A stretch of 40,947 nucleotides of DNA, taken from positions 1 through 40,947 of the forward strand of contig JAFZOU010000043.1 in the NCBI GenBank assembly GCA_017550525.1, given 5' to 3'. The notes under the pieces are model-generated. The model made no database searches, was not told the DNA's origin, and saw only the letters and a program-made list of their open reading frames with translations. The position numbers and the translations under genes were made by a program. The DNA is from Bacteroidales bacterium (GTDB taxonomy: Bacteria; Bacteroidota; Bacteroidia; Bacteroidales; UBA932). This document shows, in pieces, positions 35,194-40,947 of this stretch. The stretch's first letter is position 1, and the number at the start of each line of letters is the position of its first letter.

Positions 35194-35332
35194 TTGCCGT
35201 GTTGACGCGTAAAACACGTATAAGGCCGATTTCACTGCCAACACGGCAAGGAAATCGGCCTTATTGGTCAAAAACGTTGCCGTGTTGGCATTAAAAACTC
35301 CATTTTGGGCAATCTGAGTGTCAACACGGCAA
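35194..35332. repeat. Four alternating copies of TTGCCGTGTTG(A/G)C
   Basis: Copies at 35194-35206 (+), 35236-35249 (-), 35277-35290 (+) and 35320-35332 (-). Copies 1 and 4 are exact inverted matches (…GAC form), as are copies 2 and 3 (…GGCA form). Centres are about 42, 41 and 42 bp apart and symmetric around 35263. A perfect 14-bp inverted repeat, ATAAGGCCGATTTC (35220-35233) / GAAATCGGCCTTAT (35251-35264), encloses copy 2. Confidence 0.85.
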
Positions 35333-35344
35333 AGTGCAAAACTT

Positions 35345-35381
35345 TGGGCGAGGTTGGATTTCGTTCCACCAACCACGCCCA
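35345..35381. repeat. Hairpin 1 of the GGGCGAGGTTGG family
   Basis: TGGGCGAGGTTGG (35345-35357) pairs with CCAACCACGCCCA (35369-35381), one mismatch, 11-nt loop. Confidence 0.8.
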
Positions 35382-35420
35382 CCTAAATGCCATTATAAAT
35401 GCTTCTGATCCACATCTTCT

Positions 35421-35455
35421 GGGCGAGGATGGCCACAGAAAAACCAACCTCGCCC
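35421..35455. repeat. Hairpin 2 of the GGGCGAGGTTGG family
   Basis: GGGCGAGGATGG (35421-35432) pairs with CCAACCTCGCCC (35444-35455), one mismatch, 11-nt loop. Its right arm is perfectly complementary to the left arm of hairpin 1. Confidence 0.8.
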
Positions 35456-35521
35456 GGATTAACAGGCCTTAGTGTTCTCCGGAGCAAGTCCTGCCACCTG
35501 CAGCCGGTACTGACCACGTAC

Positions 35522-35580
35522 GTATAATGCCCTTTTCGTACACAGTGAGTACCCGACGGTACTGAGTATGTGCATTATAC
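35522..35580. repeat. Nested inverted repeat GTATAATGC/GCATTATAC
   Basis: The outer 9-bp arms are perfect; inside, AGTACC (35548-35553) pairs with GGTACT (35558-35563) around CGAC. Another GGTACTGA lies just upstream at about 35506. Confidence 0.7.
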
Positions 35581-35603
35581 CCCCAAAAGTGCAAGCCGTG
35601 GTA

Positions 35604-35644
35604 GTGTCTTTTACCCCTGTATCAGGAATGAGGGTAAACGACAC
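35604..35644. repeat. 13-bp inverted repeat
   Basis: GTGTCTTTTACCC (35604-35616) pairs with GGGTAAACGACAC (35632-35644), one mismatch, 15-nt loop. CAAGCC (35592-35597) and GGCTTG (35668-35673) can pair around it. Confidence 0.7.
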
Positions 35645-35794
35645 CATGCGGCCTCAGAAGTAGCTGTGGCTTGGGTAGGCGTCGTTTAAGTTTCGGACGG
35701 TCAGGCCATAATTCTCCAACGCCACGGGGACAACCGTTAAGGGGTGGAAAACAGACACATAGTTTTGCACTTGATTCGTTTTTTGGCGGAAAAA

Positions 35795-35826
35795 TTTGTG
35801 TTTCTGAGATTTATTCGTATCTTTGC
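35795..35826 (+). promoter_or_regulatory. Promoter of rplU-rpmA
   Basis: TTTG at 35795-35798 and TATCTTTGC at 35818-35826 with 19-nt spacing, a perfect consensus pair. The leader of about 88 nt contains a hairpin, CCTGCC (35864-35869) / GGCAGG (35876-35881), a possible ribosomal-protein leader. Confidence 0.82.
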
Positions 35827-35917
35827 AGTCCCAAATTTTAGATGACCGCTGAGCTCATCAAGACCTGCCGCAGAGGGCAGGCGCTTACGGCCCAAAACTT
35901 TTAACAGTTTTTGAACG

Positions 35918-36229
35918 ATGTACGCAATCGTAGACATTGCAAGCCAGCAGTTCAAAGTAGAGGCTGGAATGGATATCTTCGTAAACCGCCTCCAGGCAAA
36001 GAACGGAGAATCCGTAGAGTTCAACAAGGTTCTTCTCATTGATGCAGAAGGCGCCGTAAAGGTTGGAACTCCGTATGTAGAGGGAGCAGTTGTGAAGGCT
36101 ACCGTCCTTGACGATGACGCCAAAGCAAAGAAAGTGCTCGTATTCAAGAAAATCCGTCGCAAGGGATTCCAGACTCTGAACGGTCACCGTCAGAAGCTCA
36201 CCAAGATCCACATCGACGCTATCGCTTAA
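35918..36229 (+). CDS. rplU: 50S ribosomal protein bL21
   Basis: Large-subunit protein of 103 residues. MYAIVDIASQQFKVEAGMDIFV and the GTPYVEGAVVKATVLDD strand are standard bL21 (shown in short pieces), and the C-terminal RRKGFQTLNGHRQKLTKIHI binds rRNA. Length is normal. It is first in an operon with rpmA, 20 nt downstream, the usual bacterial order. A consensus promoter and a structured leader precede it. Confidence 0.96.
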   Translation: MYAIVDIASQQFKVEAGMDIFVNRLQAKNGESVEFNKVLLIDAEGAVKVGTPYVEGAVVKATVLDDDAKAKKVLVFKKIRRKGFQTLNGHRQKLTKIHIDAIA

Positions 36230-36249
36230 CTTTTTAAAGACAGAAGATT

Positions 36250-36510
36250 ATGGCACACAAGAAAGGTCAATCCAGTTCAAAGAACGGCCGTGAGAGTCAT
36301 TCCAAACGTCTTGGTATCAAGAAGTTCGGCGCAGAGGTCGTAAAGGCAGGAAACATTATCGTGCGTCAGCGCGGTACTCAGCACAACCCTGGTCTTAATG
36401 TGGGTATGGGCAAGGATCACACCCTTTATGCCCTTATTGACGGCACTGTCAAGTTCACCCGCAAGCGTGACGACAAATCCTTCGTGAGCGTAGTTCCCTT
36501 TGAGAACTAG
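36250..36510 (+). CDS. rpmA: 50S ribosomal protein bL27
   Basis: Large-subunit protein of 86 residues beginning [22 protein letters not shown], with the conserved [21 protein letters not shown] core (given in two short pieces). Its N-terminal tail reaches toward the peptidyl-transferase centre. There is no cleavable N-terminal extension of the kind found in Firmicutes: the mature MAHKKG start is encoded directly. It follows rplU by 20 nt, and a hairpin lies 21 nt after its stop. Confidence 0.96.
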   Translation: MAHKKGQSSSKNGRESHSKRLGIKKFGAEVVKAGNIIVRQRGTQHNPGLNVGMGKDHTLYALIDGTVKFTRKRDDKSFVSVVPFEN

Positions 36511-36531
36511 CCGCTGGGGAAACAGTTAATC

Positions 36532-36560
36532 AAGGAGGACTAGTACGGTCCTCCTTTATT
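36532..36560 (+). terminator. Hairpin between rpmA and serS
   Basis: AAGGAGGAC (36532-36540) pairs perfectly with GTCCTCCTT (36548-36556), loop TAGTACG, then TATTATT. The T tract is weak, so some read-through into serS is likely; no separate serS promoter is evident. Confidence 0.65.
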
Positions 36561-36570
36561 ATTGAAAAAT

Positions 36571-37842
36571 ATGCTTACACTCAAAACCTTACGCGAAGAT
36601 CCGGAACTCGTAATCCGGAAACTTGCAAAAAAGCATTTCGATGCCCGTGAGATTGTTGCGGACGTAATAGCGATGGATGACCGCCGTAAAGCCATCCAGC
36701 AGGAATCTGACGCCCTCCTTGGCAAGCAGAAGAAGGCAGCCGCCGCTATCGGCCAGCTTATGAAGGAAGGAAAGAAGGAAGAGGCAGAAGCCGCAAAGGC
36801 TGAAGTAGCCGCCCTCAAGGCCCGTTCTCAGGAACTCCTTCAGGAGGCCGATTCCAACGCCGCAGCCCTTCAGGACAAACTTGTCCTCCTTCCCAACCTT
36901 CCCTGTGACCTTGTACCGGAAGGAGCAGGCGCAGAGGATAACCTGGTTGTGAAGATGGGCGGCCCCGAGGTCCAGCTTCCTGAAAACGCCCTTCCCCACT
37001 GGGAACTTGCAAAGAAGTATGACATCATTGACTTCGACCTTGGCGTAAAGATCACCGGCACCGGTTTCCCCGTATATAAGGGCAAGGGCGCAAAACTCCA
37101 GAGGGCCCTTATCAACTACTTCCTTGAGAGGAATACCGCTGCAGGTTATCTTGAGGTGGAGCCTCCCGTGATGGTGAATTCGGCATCCGGCTTTGGTACC
37201 GGCCAGCTTCCTGACAAGGAAGGCCAGATGTACCACGCCACCCTGGACAACTTCTATATGGTCCCTACCGCAGAGGTTCCCGTCACCAATATCTTCCGTG
37301 ACGTTATACTTGGTGCCGACGACTTCCCCCAGAAGCTTACCGCATACACTCCCTGCTTCCGCCGTGAGGCCGGTTCCTACGGCAAGGACGTCCGCGGCCT
37401 CAACCGCCTGCACCAGTTTGATAAGGTAGAGATCGTGCGCGTGGAGAAGCCGGAGAACAGTTATGCAGCCCTTGATGAGATGGTTGCACACGTAGAGAGC
37501 CTTGTGAACGAACTTGGCCTCAAGTACCGCATCCTCAGGCTCTGCGGCGGTGATATGAGCTTTACATCGGCCATCACCTATGACTTCGAGCTCTGGAGCG
37601 CAGCCCAGGGCCGCTGGCTGGAGATTTCCTCAGTTTCCAACTTTGAGAGCTACCAGGCCAACCGCCTCAAGTGCCGCTACAAGGACGCAGACGGCAAGAT
37701 GCAGCTTGCCCACACCCTCAACGGCAGTTCCCTGGCTCTGCCCCGCGTAGTTGCAGCCCTGCTGGAAGACAACCAGAAGGATGGCTACATCGAGATCCCT
37801 GAGTGCCTCCGTCCTTACACCGGATTTGACAGGATAGACTAA
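36571..37842 (+). CDS. serS: Seryl-tRNA synthetase
   Basis: Class II aminoacyl-tRNA synthetase of 423 residues that charges tRNA-Ser. The N-terminal coiled-coil arm (about 30-100, rich in Lys/Glu/Ala) contacts the tRNA long variable arm. Motif 2 TPCFRREAGSYGKDVRGLNR and motif 3 TLNGSSLALPRVVAALLEDN are intact, and the segment FYMVPTAEVPVTNIFRD is typical. The ATG at 36571 is preferred to a TTG at 36562 because MLTLKTLREDPE matches the family start. Confidence 0.96.
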   Translation: MLTLKTLREDPELVIRKLAKKHFDAREIVADVIAMDDRRKAIQQESDALLGKQKKAAAAIGQLMKEGKKEEAEAAKAEVAALKARSQELLQEADSNAAALQDKLVLLPNLPCDLVPEGAGAEDNLVVKMGGPEVQLPENALPHWELAKKYDIIDFDLGVKITGTGFPVYKGKGAKLQRALINYFLERNTAAGYLEVEPPVMVNSASGFGTGQLPDKEGQMYHATLDNFYMVPTAEVPVTNIFRDVILGADDFPQKLTAYTPCFRREAGSYGKDVRGLNRLHQFDKVEIVRVEKPENSYAALDEMVAHVESLVNELGLKYRILRLCGGDMSFTSAITYDFELWSAAQGRWLEISSVSNFESYQANRLKCRYKDADGKMQLAHTLNGSSLALPRVVAALLEDNQKDGYIEIPECLRPYTGFDRID

Positions 37843-37851
37843 AAAAATTGC

Positions 37852-37859
37852 TATCTTTG
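37852..37859 (+). promoter_or_regulatory. -7 promoter element of ruvC
   Basis: TATCTTTG lies seven bases before the ruvC ATG, just after the serS stop. The nearest -33-like TTTG (37825-37828) is spaced 23 nt, slightly long. The transcript would be nearly leaderless. Confidence 0.5.
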
Positions 37860-37866
37860 TACCGCA

Positions 37867-38424
37867 ATGGACAAAGAGCGCGTAATACTTGGAATAGACC
37901 CCGGCACCCAGCTGCTGGGGTTTGGTATTATCCGAAGCGCCGGGAAGAAGGCTGAGTACGTGGATATGGGTGTCCTTGACATCCGTAAGGAGAAGGACCC
38001 CTATGCAAAACTCCGTGCCATCTATGACTGCATCTCTGAGGTGTGCAAGAGTTACAGCCCCACGGAACTTGCAATCGAGTCCCCGTTCTACGGAAAGAAC
38101 GCCCAGGTGGTCCTTAAACTTGGCCGCGCGCAGGGAGCAGCAATGATTGCCGCGCTGGAATTTGGCGTTCAGTCCGTTACGGAATACGCCCCAAGAAAGG
38201 CCAAGGAGGCCATTGTTGGAAACGGAGCCGCTTCCAAGGAGCAGGTGCAGCTGATGCTTGAAAAAACCCTTGGCGTAAAGCTTGAATCCCGCCACCTTGA
38301 TGCCACGGACGCCCTTGCCATTGCCCTATGCCACCACTATGAAACTACTTCACCGATTAAGGCCGCCAAGGGAAAAGGCGGTTGGGAACAATTTTTGAAG
38401 GAAAACCCTGATCGTGTAAAGTAA
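37867..38424 (+). CDS. ruvC: Crossover junction endodeoxyribonuclease RuvC
   Basis: Holliday-junction resolvase of 185 residues that acts with RuvAB in homologous recombination. The four acidic metal-binding residues are visible: D11 in GIDPGT, E71 in AIESPFYGKN, and D145/D148 in HLDATDALAIALCHH. Length is normal with a short Lys-rich tail. The gene begins 24 nt after serS behind its own -7 element, and the outer-membrane receptor gene starts 4 nt after its stop. Confidence 0.95.
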   Translation: MDKERVILGIDPGTQLLGFGIIRSAGKKAEYVDMGVLDIRKEKDPYAKLRAIYDCISEVCKSYSPTELAIESPFYGKNAQVVLKLGRAQGAAMIAALEFGVQSVTEYAPRKAKEAIVGNGAASKEQVQLMLEKTLGVKLESRHLDATDALAIALCHHYETTSPIKAAKGKGGWEQFLKENPDRVK

Positions 38425-38428
38425 ACCT

Positions 38429-40947
38429 ATGGTTAGAAGAATGTTAGCTGCCCTGGCAGCCCTATTTGTGGCAGGAACCCTCTTTGCCCAGAACTACAAG
38501 ATTTCGCTTAAACTGGAGGACGCCACCAACGGTGAGCCCGTGGGCTTTGCCACTGTATCGGCCACACCTGAAAAAGGTGATCCCAAGTACGCCCTTACAA
38601 ATCACGACGGCTCTGCCACCGTGGAGAAACTCCGCGCGGGGAAGTATACCCTGAAGGCGGAGATAATGGGCTATGTCACCTTTGAGAAGGCCATTGAGGT
38701 AAAGGAGAATATCAACCTTGGCACCATAAAGCTGGAACAGGACACCCAGGTCCTTGACGCCGCTTCGGTGAGCGCTACGGGTAATCCCATCATTGTAAAG
38801 AAAGATACCATCGAGTATAACGCATCGTCATACAAGATTTCAGACGACAACGTGCTGGAAGACCTCCTGAAGAAGCTTCCGGGCGTTGAGGTAGATGAAA
38901 ACGGCACCATCACCGCAAACGGTGAGACCATCACCAAAATCACCATCGGCGGCAAAACCTTCTTCCTGGACGACCCTCAGCTTGCTTCCAAGAACATCCC
39001 TGCTAAACTTGTGGACAAGGTGAAGGTGGTGAAAAAGAAGAGCGAGCAGGCGGAATTCACGGGCATAGATGACGGTGAGGATGAGACAGTCATTGACCTT
39101 AGCGTAAAGCCCGGTATGATGAATGGCGTCTTTGGTAACGCCATGGCAGGCGGCGGCTATGACATCCCGTCTTCGGGGGAGTACACTCCCTTCAAGGACC
39201 ATTTCCGCTGGCAGGGCGCTTTTATGGGCGGCCGATTCACGGAGGACAGCCAGATAAGCATCATTGCAAATGCCAATAATACCAACAACCGCGGTTTCAA
39301 CGACCTTTCCGGCTCCATGATGAACTCCATGATGGGAGGCGGCGGCGGAATGGGCCGCGGCGGTGGTGGCTGGGGAAATTCCAATGGCGTTGTCACGTCC
39401 TGGATGGGCGGCGCAAACGGCGTTTGGGACCTTCTGGACAAGAAGATGGAACTTGGTGGCAACTACCTTTATAACGGAACCCAGACGGATGTCCTTGAAG
39501 ATACCTACAAAGAGACTTTCCGAAACGACGGCTCCACCCTCATCTCAAGTACCCGGGGCAGCAGTTCCAGGTTCACGGACGGCCATCGCTTTGGTGTGCG
39601 TCTTGAGCATAAGTTCAGCGAGAACACATCCATCCTCTTCCAGCCGCAGTTCAATATCGGCCGCGGCAGTTATCTCCAGCAAAAGGACTTCGAGACCAGC
39701 ACCAGGGATGCCGATGGCCTTGAGAGCAAGACCAACAGCGGTTTCTCCACCAACGGCGGCAACAACAACAACTGGCAGACAAGGGGCTGGGGACTCTTCC
39801 GCCAGAGGCTTGGCATTCCGGGACGTACCATATCCGTGAACGTGGACTGGAATATCTCCAACAACGACATGGACGGTATCAACAGGAGCGCCACCAACAC
39901 CAAGTTCAATGCCGATGGCTCCGTGGATGCCACAGGCACGGAAACCGTGAACCAGCTCATCAACCAGTCAACCCGTACGCGCGGGGGCGGCAGCAGAATA
40001 GTGTATACGGAGCCTCTGGGCGGCAACTTCTACCTGGAAGGCAGTTACAATATCCGTTATTCCCAGACACTTTCCGTCAAGGATGTCATAAATGAAGAGA
40101 CCGGTCTTAAGGACGATACCTATTCCAACAGGATTCTCAATCAGTCCCTCAACCAGAATATCGGCATGGCCTTTATGTACCAGAATGAGAAGCTTCGCGC
40201 TCAGCTTGGCGCAAGCGCCTCACCCACAAGTACTTACAATGAGACTAATGGTTATGAACCCTATAAGGACTTCAGGTGGAATTTCTCACCAAGGGCAATG
40301 CTCTTTTACGACTTCAACGACAACTCCAACGTCCGCCTGTTCTACTGGGGGCGCTCCAGCCAGCCTTCCACGTCTCAGCTGCTTCCTGTGGCCGACAACA
40401 GCAACCCTCTGGCAGTTTCCCTGGGTAACCCGTACCTGACGCCTTACTTCGGCCACGGACTGCGCTCAGACCTTGAGTTCTCCAACAAGAAGACCTTCTT
40501 CACCATGCGTTTCCACCTTGAGGGGAATTACACTCAGAGTCCTATCGTAAGCGCAATCTGGTATGATCTTGCAGGCCGCACGTTCTCCCTCCCGGTAAAC
40601 GGCAACGACTCCTTCAACGGCAATATGCGCCTGATGGTGAATGCCCCTATTGCAAAGAGTAACTTCTCCATATCAAACATGCTGCGCCTGTCCTATTCCA
40701 AGAGTGGAAGTTATATCGGCGCCGCATCCCTCAATATGGACAACTATTACAATGCCGCTACCGCGGATTTCAACTATTCCAAGTTCCACTCAGATTACTT
40801 CACCGAGGATAACAGGAAGAATGACAAGTGGGCTCAGGACTTCCTTGACAACACCACCCGCAGCTTTGGCTTCACGGAGCGTCTGCGTGCGACGTACCGC
40901 TCAGACGACGTTGAGGTTATGCTCAGCGGCCGTACCCGTATGTCCAA
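38429..40947 (+). CDS. Outer-membrane beta-barrel (TonB-receptor-like) protein with carboxypeptidase-like domain, 3' end outside window
   Basis: The frame runs open from the ATG at 38429 to the window end, giving about 839 residues of an incomplete protein. The signal peptide ends LFAQ. A carboxypeptidase-regulatory-like domain (about 25-110, EDATNGEPVGFATVS) precedes a plug-like domain with EDLLKKLPGVEVDENGTI and IPAKLVDKVKVVKKKSEQ, typical of the Bacteroidota outer membrane beta-barrel family (OMP_b-brl_3), which differs from SusC. A Gly/Met-rich insert (about 291-312) lies early in the barrel. No SusD partner is visible in the window, so the substrate is unknown. It starts 4 nt after ruvC, so it may be partly co-transcribed. 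Confidence 0.88.
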   Translation, partial: MVRRMLAALAALFVAGTLFAQNYKISLKLEDATNGEPVGFATVSATPEKGDPKYALTNHDGSATVEKLRAGKYTLKAEIMGYVTFEKAIEVKENINLGTIKLEQDTQVLDAASVSATGNPIIVKKDTIEYNASSYKISDDNVLEDLLKKLPGVEVDENGTITANGETITKITIGGKTFFLDDPQLASKNIPAKLVDKVKVVKKKSEQAEFTGIDDGEDETVIDLSVKPGMMNGVFGNAMAGGGYDIPSSGEYTPFKDHFRWQGAFMGGRFTEDSQISIIANANNTNNRGFNDLSGSMMNSMMGGGGGMGRGGGGWGNSNGVVTSWMGGANGVWDLLDKKMELGGNYLYNGTQTDVLEDTYKETFRNDGSTLISSTRGSSSRFTDGHRFGVRLEHKFSENTSILFQPQFNIGRGSYLQQKDFETSTRDADGLESKTNSGFSTNGGNNNNWQTRGWGLFRQRLGIPGRTISVNVDWNISNNDMDGINRSATNTKFNADGSVDATGTETVNQLINQSTRTRGGGSRIVYTEPLGGNFYLEGSYNIRYSQTLSVKDVINEETGLKDDTYSNRILNQSLNQNIGMAFMYQNEKLRAQLGASASPTSTYNETNGYEPYKDFRWNFSPRAMLFYDFNDNSNVRLFYWGRSSQPSTSQLLPVADNSNPLAVSLGNPYLTPYFGHGLRSDLEFSNKKTFFTMRFHLEGNYTQSPIVSAIWYDLAGRTFSLPVNGNDSFNGNMRLMVNAPIAKSNFSISNMLRLSYSKSGSYIGAASLNMDNYYNAATADFNYSKFHSDYFTEDNRKNDKWAQDFLDNTTRSFGFTERLRATYRSDDVEVMLSGRTRMS

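Larger units (their letters stand above)
35178..35794. other. Gene-free region rich in inverted repeats
   Basis: Between the ATPase stop and the rplU promoter I find no credible gene, tRNA or IS. Short frames on the minus strand have no start signals or recognisable protein. Instead the stretch contains at least five inverted-repeat structures, listed separately. A structured RNA, a regulatory array or remnant of a repeat-bearing element are all possible. Confidence 0.75.

Noticed and set aside
35194-35332. Possible CRISPR array or integron attC sites
   Set aside because: Only four short sites in alternating orientation, no cas genes or integrase nearby, and the sites do not fit the GTTRRRY/RYYYAAC core.
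35194-35332. Invertible promoter (phase-variable switch) between copies 1 and 4
   Set aside because: The inverted arms are only 13 bp, no -33/-7 promoter lies between them, and no recombinase gene is adjacent.
35071-35382. Minus-strand reading frame opposite the ATPase end
   Set aside because: Runs through the repeat array and the ATPase coding strand; composition is that of a shadow frame.
35459-35647. Small minus-strand reading frame of 62 codons
   Set aside because: Overlaps strong inverted repeats, has no promoter or recognisable protein, and its start is inside a hairpin.
35178-35917. tRNA, tmRNA or insertion-sequence remnant
   Set aside because: No T-loop consensus, no CCA-ended cloverleaf and no transposase fragment could be found by eye; not excluded by a covariance-model search.
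36589-37491. 300-codon minus-strand frame inside serS
   Set aside because: serS is unambiguous on the plus strand; the antisense frame is Cys/His/Leu-rich without any domain, a typical shadow.

Overview
The window reads as chromosomal DNA of a Bacteroidales-type bacterium (Bacteroidota). The evidence is a SusC/SusD pair with a train of lipoproteins, the -33 TTTG / -7 TAnnTTTG promoter pattern before many genes, almost no Shine-Dalgarno sequences, and Bacteroidales-only families (DUF4988, DUF4302, BACON, choice-of-anchor J, substrate-import-associated zinc metallohydrolase). Base composition is near half GC. I cannot name the genus from the sequence; an uncultured gut or rumen lineage is a guess.

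Layout. 1-2.6 kb: the tail of a probable GH20 glycosidase meets a convergent GH3 beta-xylosidase/glucosidase lipoprotein with no intergenic DNA. 2.8-8.6 kb: a compact four-gene operon (membrane-anchored protein of unknown function, long-chain acyl-CoA ligase, dCMP deaminase, S41 processing protease). 8.8-13.3 kb: a separately transcribed 1483-residue lipoprotein with a DUF4988/collagen-like stalk, a BACON domain and two choice-of-anchor J domains. 13.5-28.7 kb: one apparent eight-gene operon with a single visible promoter and a strong terminator. It encodes a repeat lipoprotein, SusC, SusD, a zinc metallohydrolase lipoprotein, a DUF4302 lipoprotein, a BACON/anchor-J lipoprotein, a subtilisin-family protease with a type IX-like C-terminal sorting domain, and a PorV/PorQ-like outer-membrane protein. 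Together these look like a surface system for binding, cutting and importing a peptide or glycoprotein substrate; the substrate is not visible from sequence.

28.8-31.7 kb, minus strand: lptB, dnaX and rpsU. 31.8-35.2 kb: an EF-hand membrane protein and a partner P-loop ATPase. 35.2-35.9 kb: a 740-bp gene-free stretch packed with several different inverted-repeat families. 35.9-38.4 kb: housekeeping genes rplU, rpmA, serS and ruvC. 38.4 kb to the end: an outer-membrane beta-barrel receptor cut by the window edge.

Most interesting non-coding signals: a perfect 10-nt anti-SD complement before rpsU in a genome that otherwise hardly uses SDs; a four-site alternating-orientation array at about 42-bp spacing downstream of the ATPase; dispersed palindromic repeats translated in frame inside dnaX and the EF-hand protein; a roughly ten-fold over-represented 7-mer GGCCGAT/ATCGGCC; and several genes whose promoters leave essentially no 5' leader.
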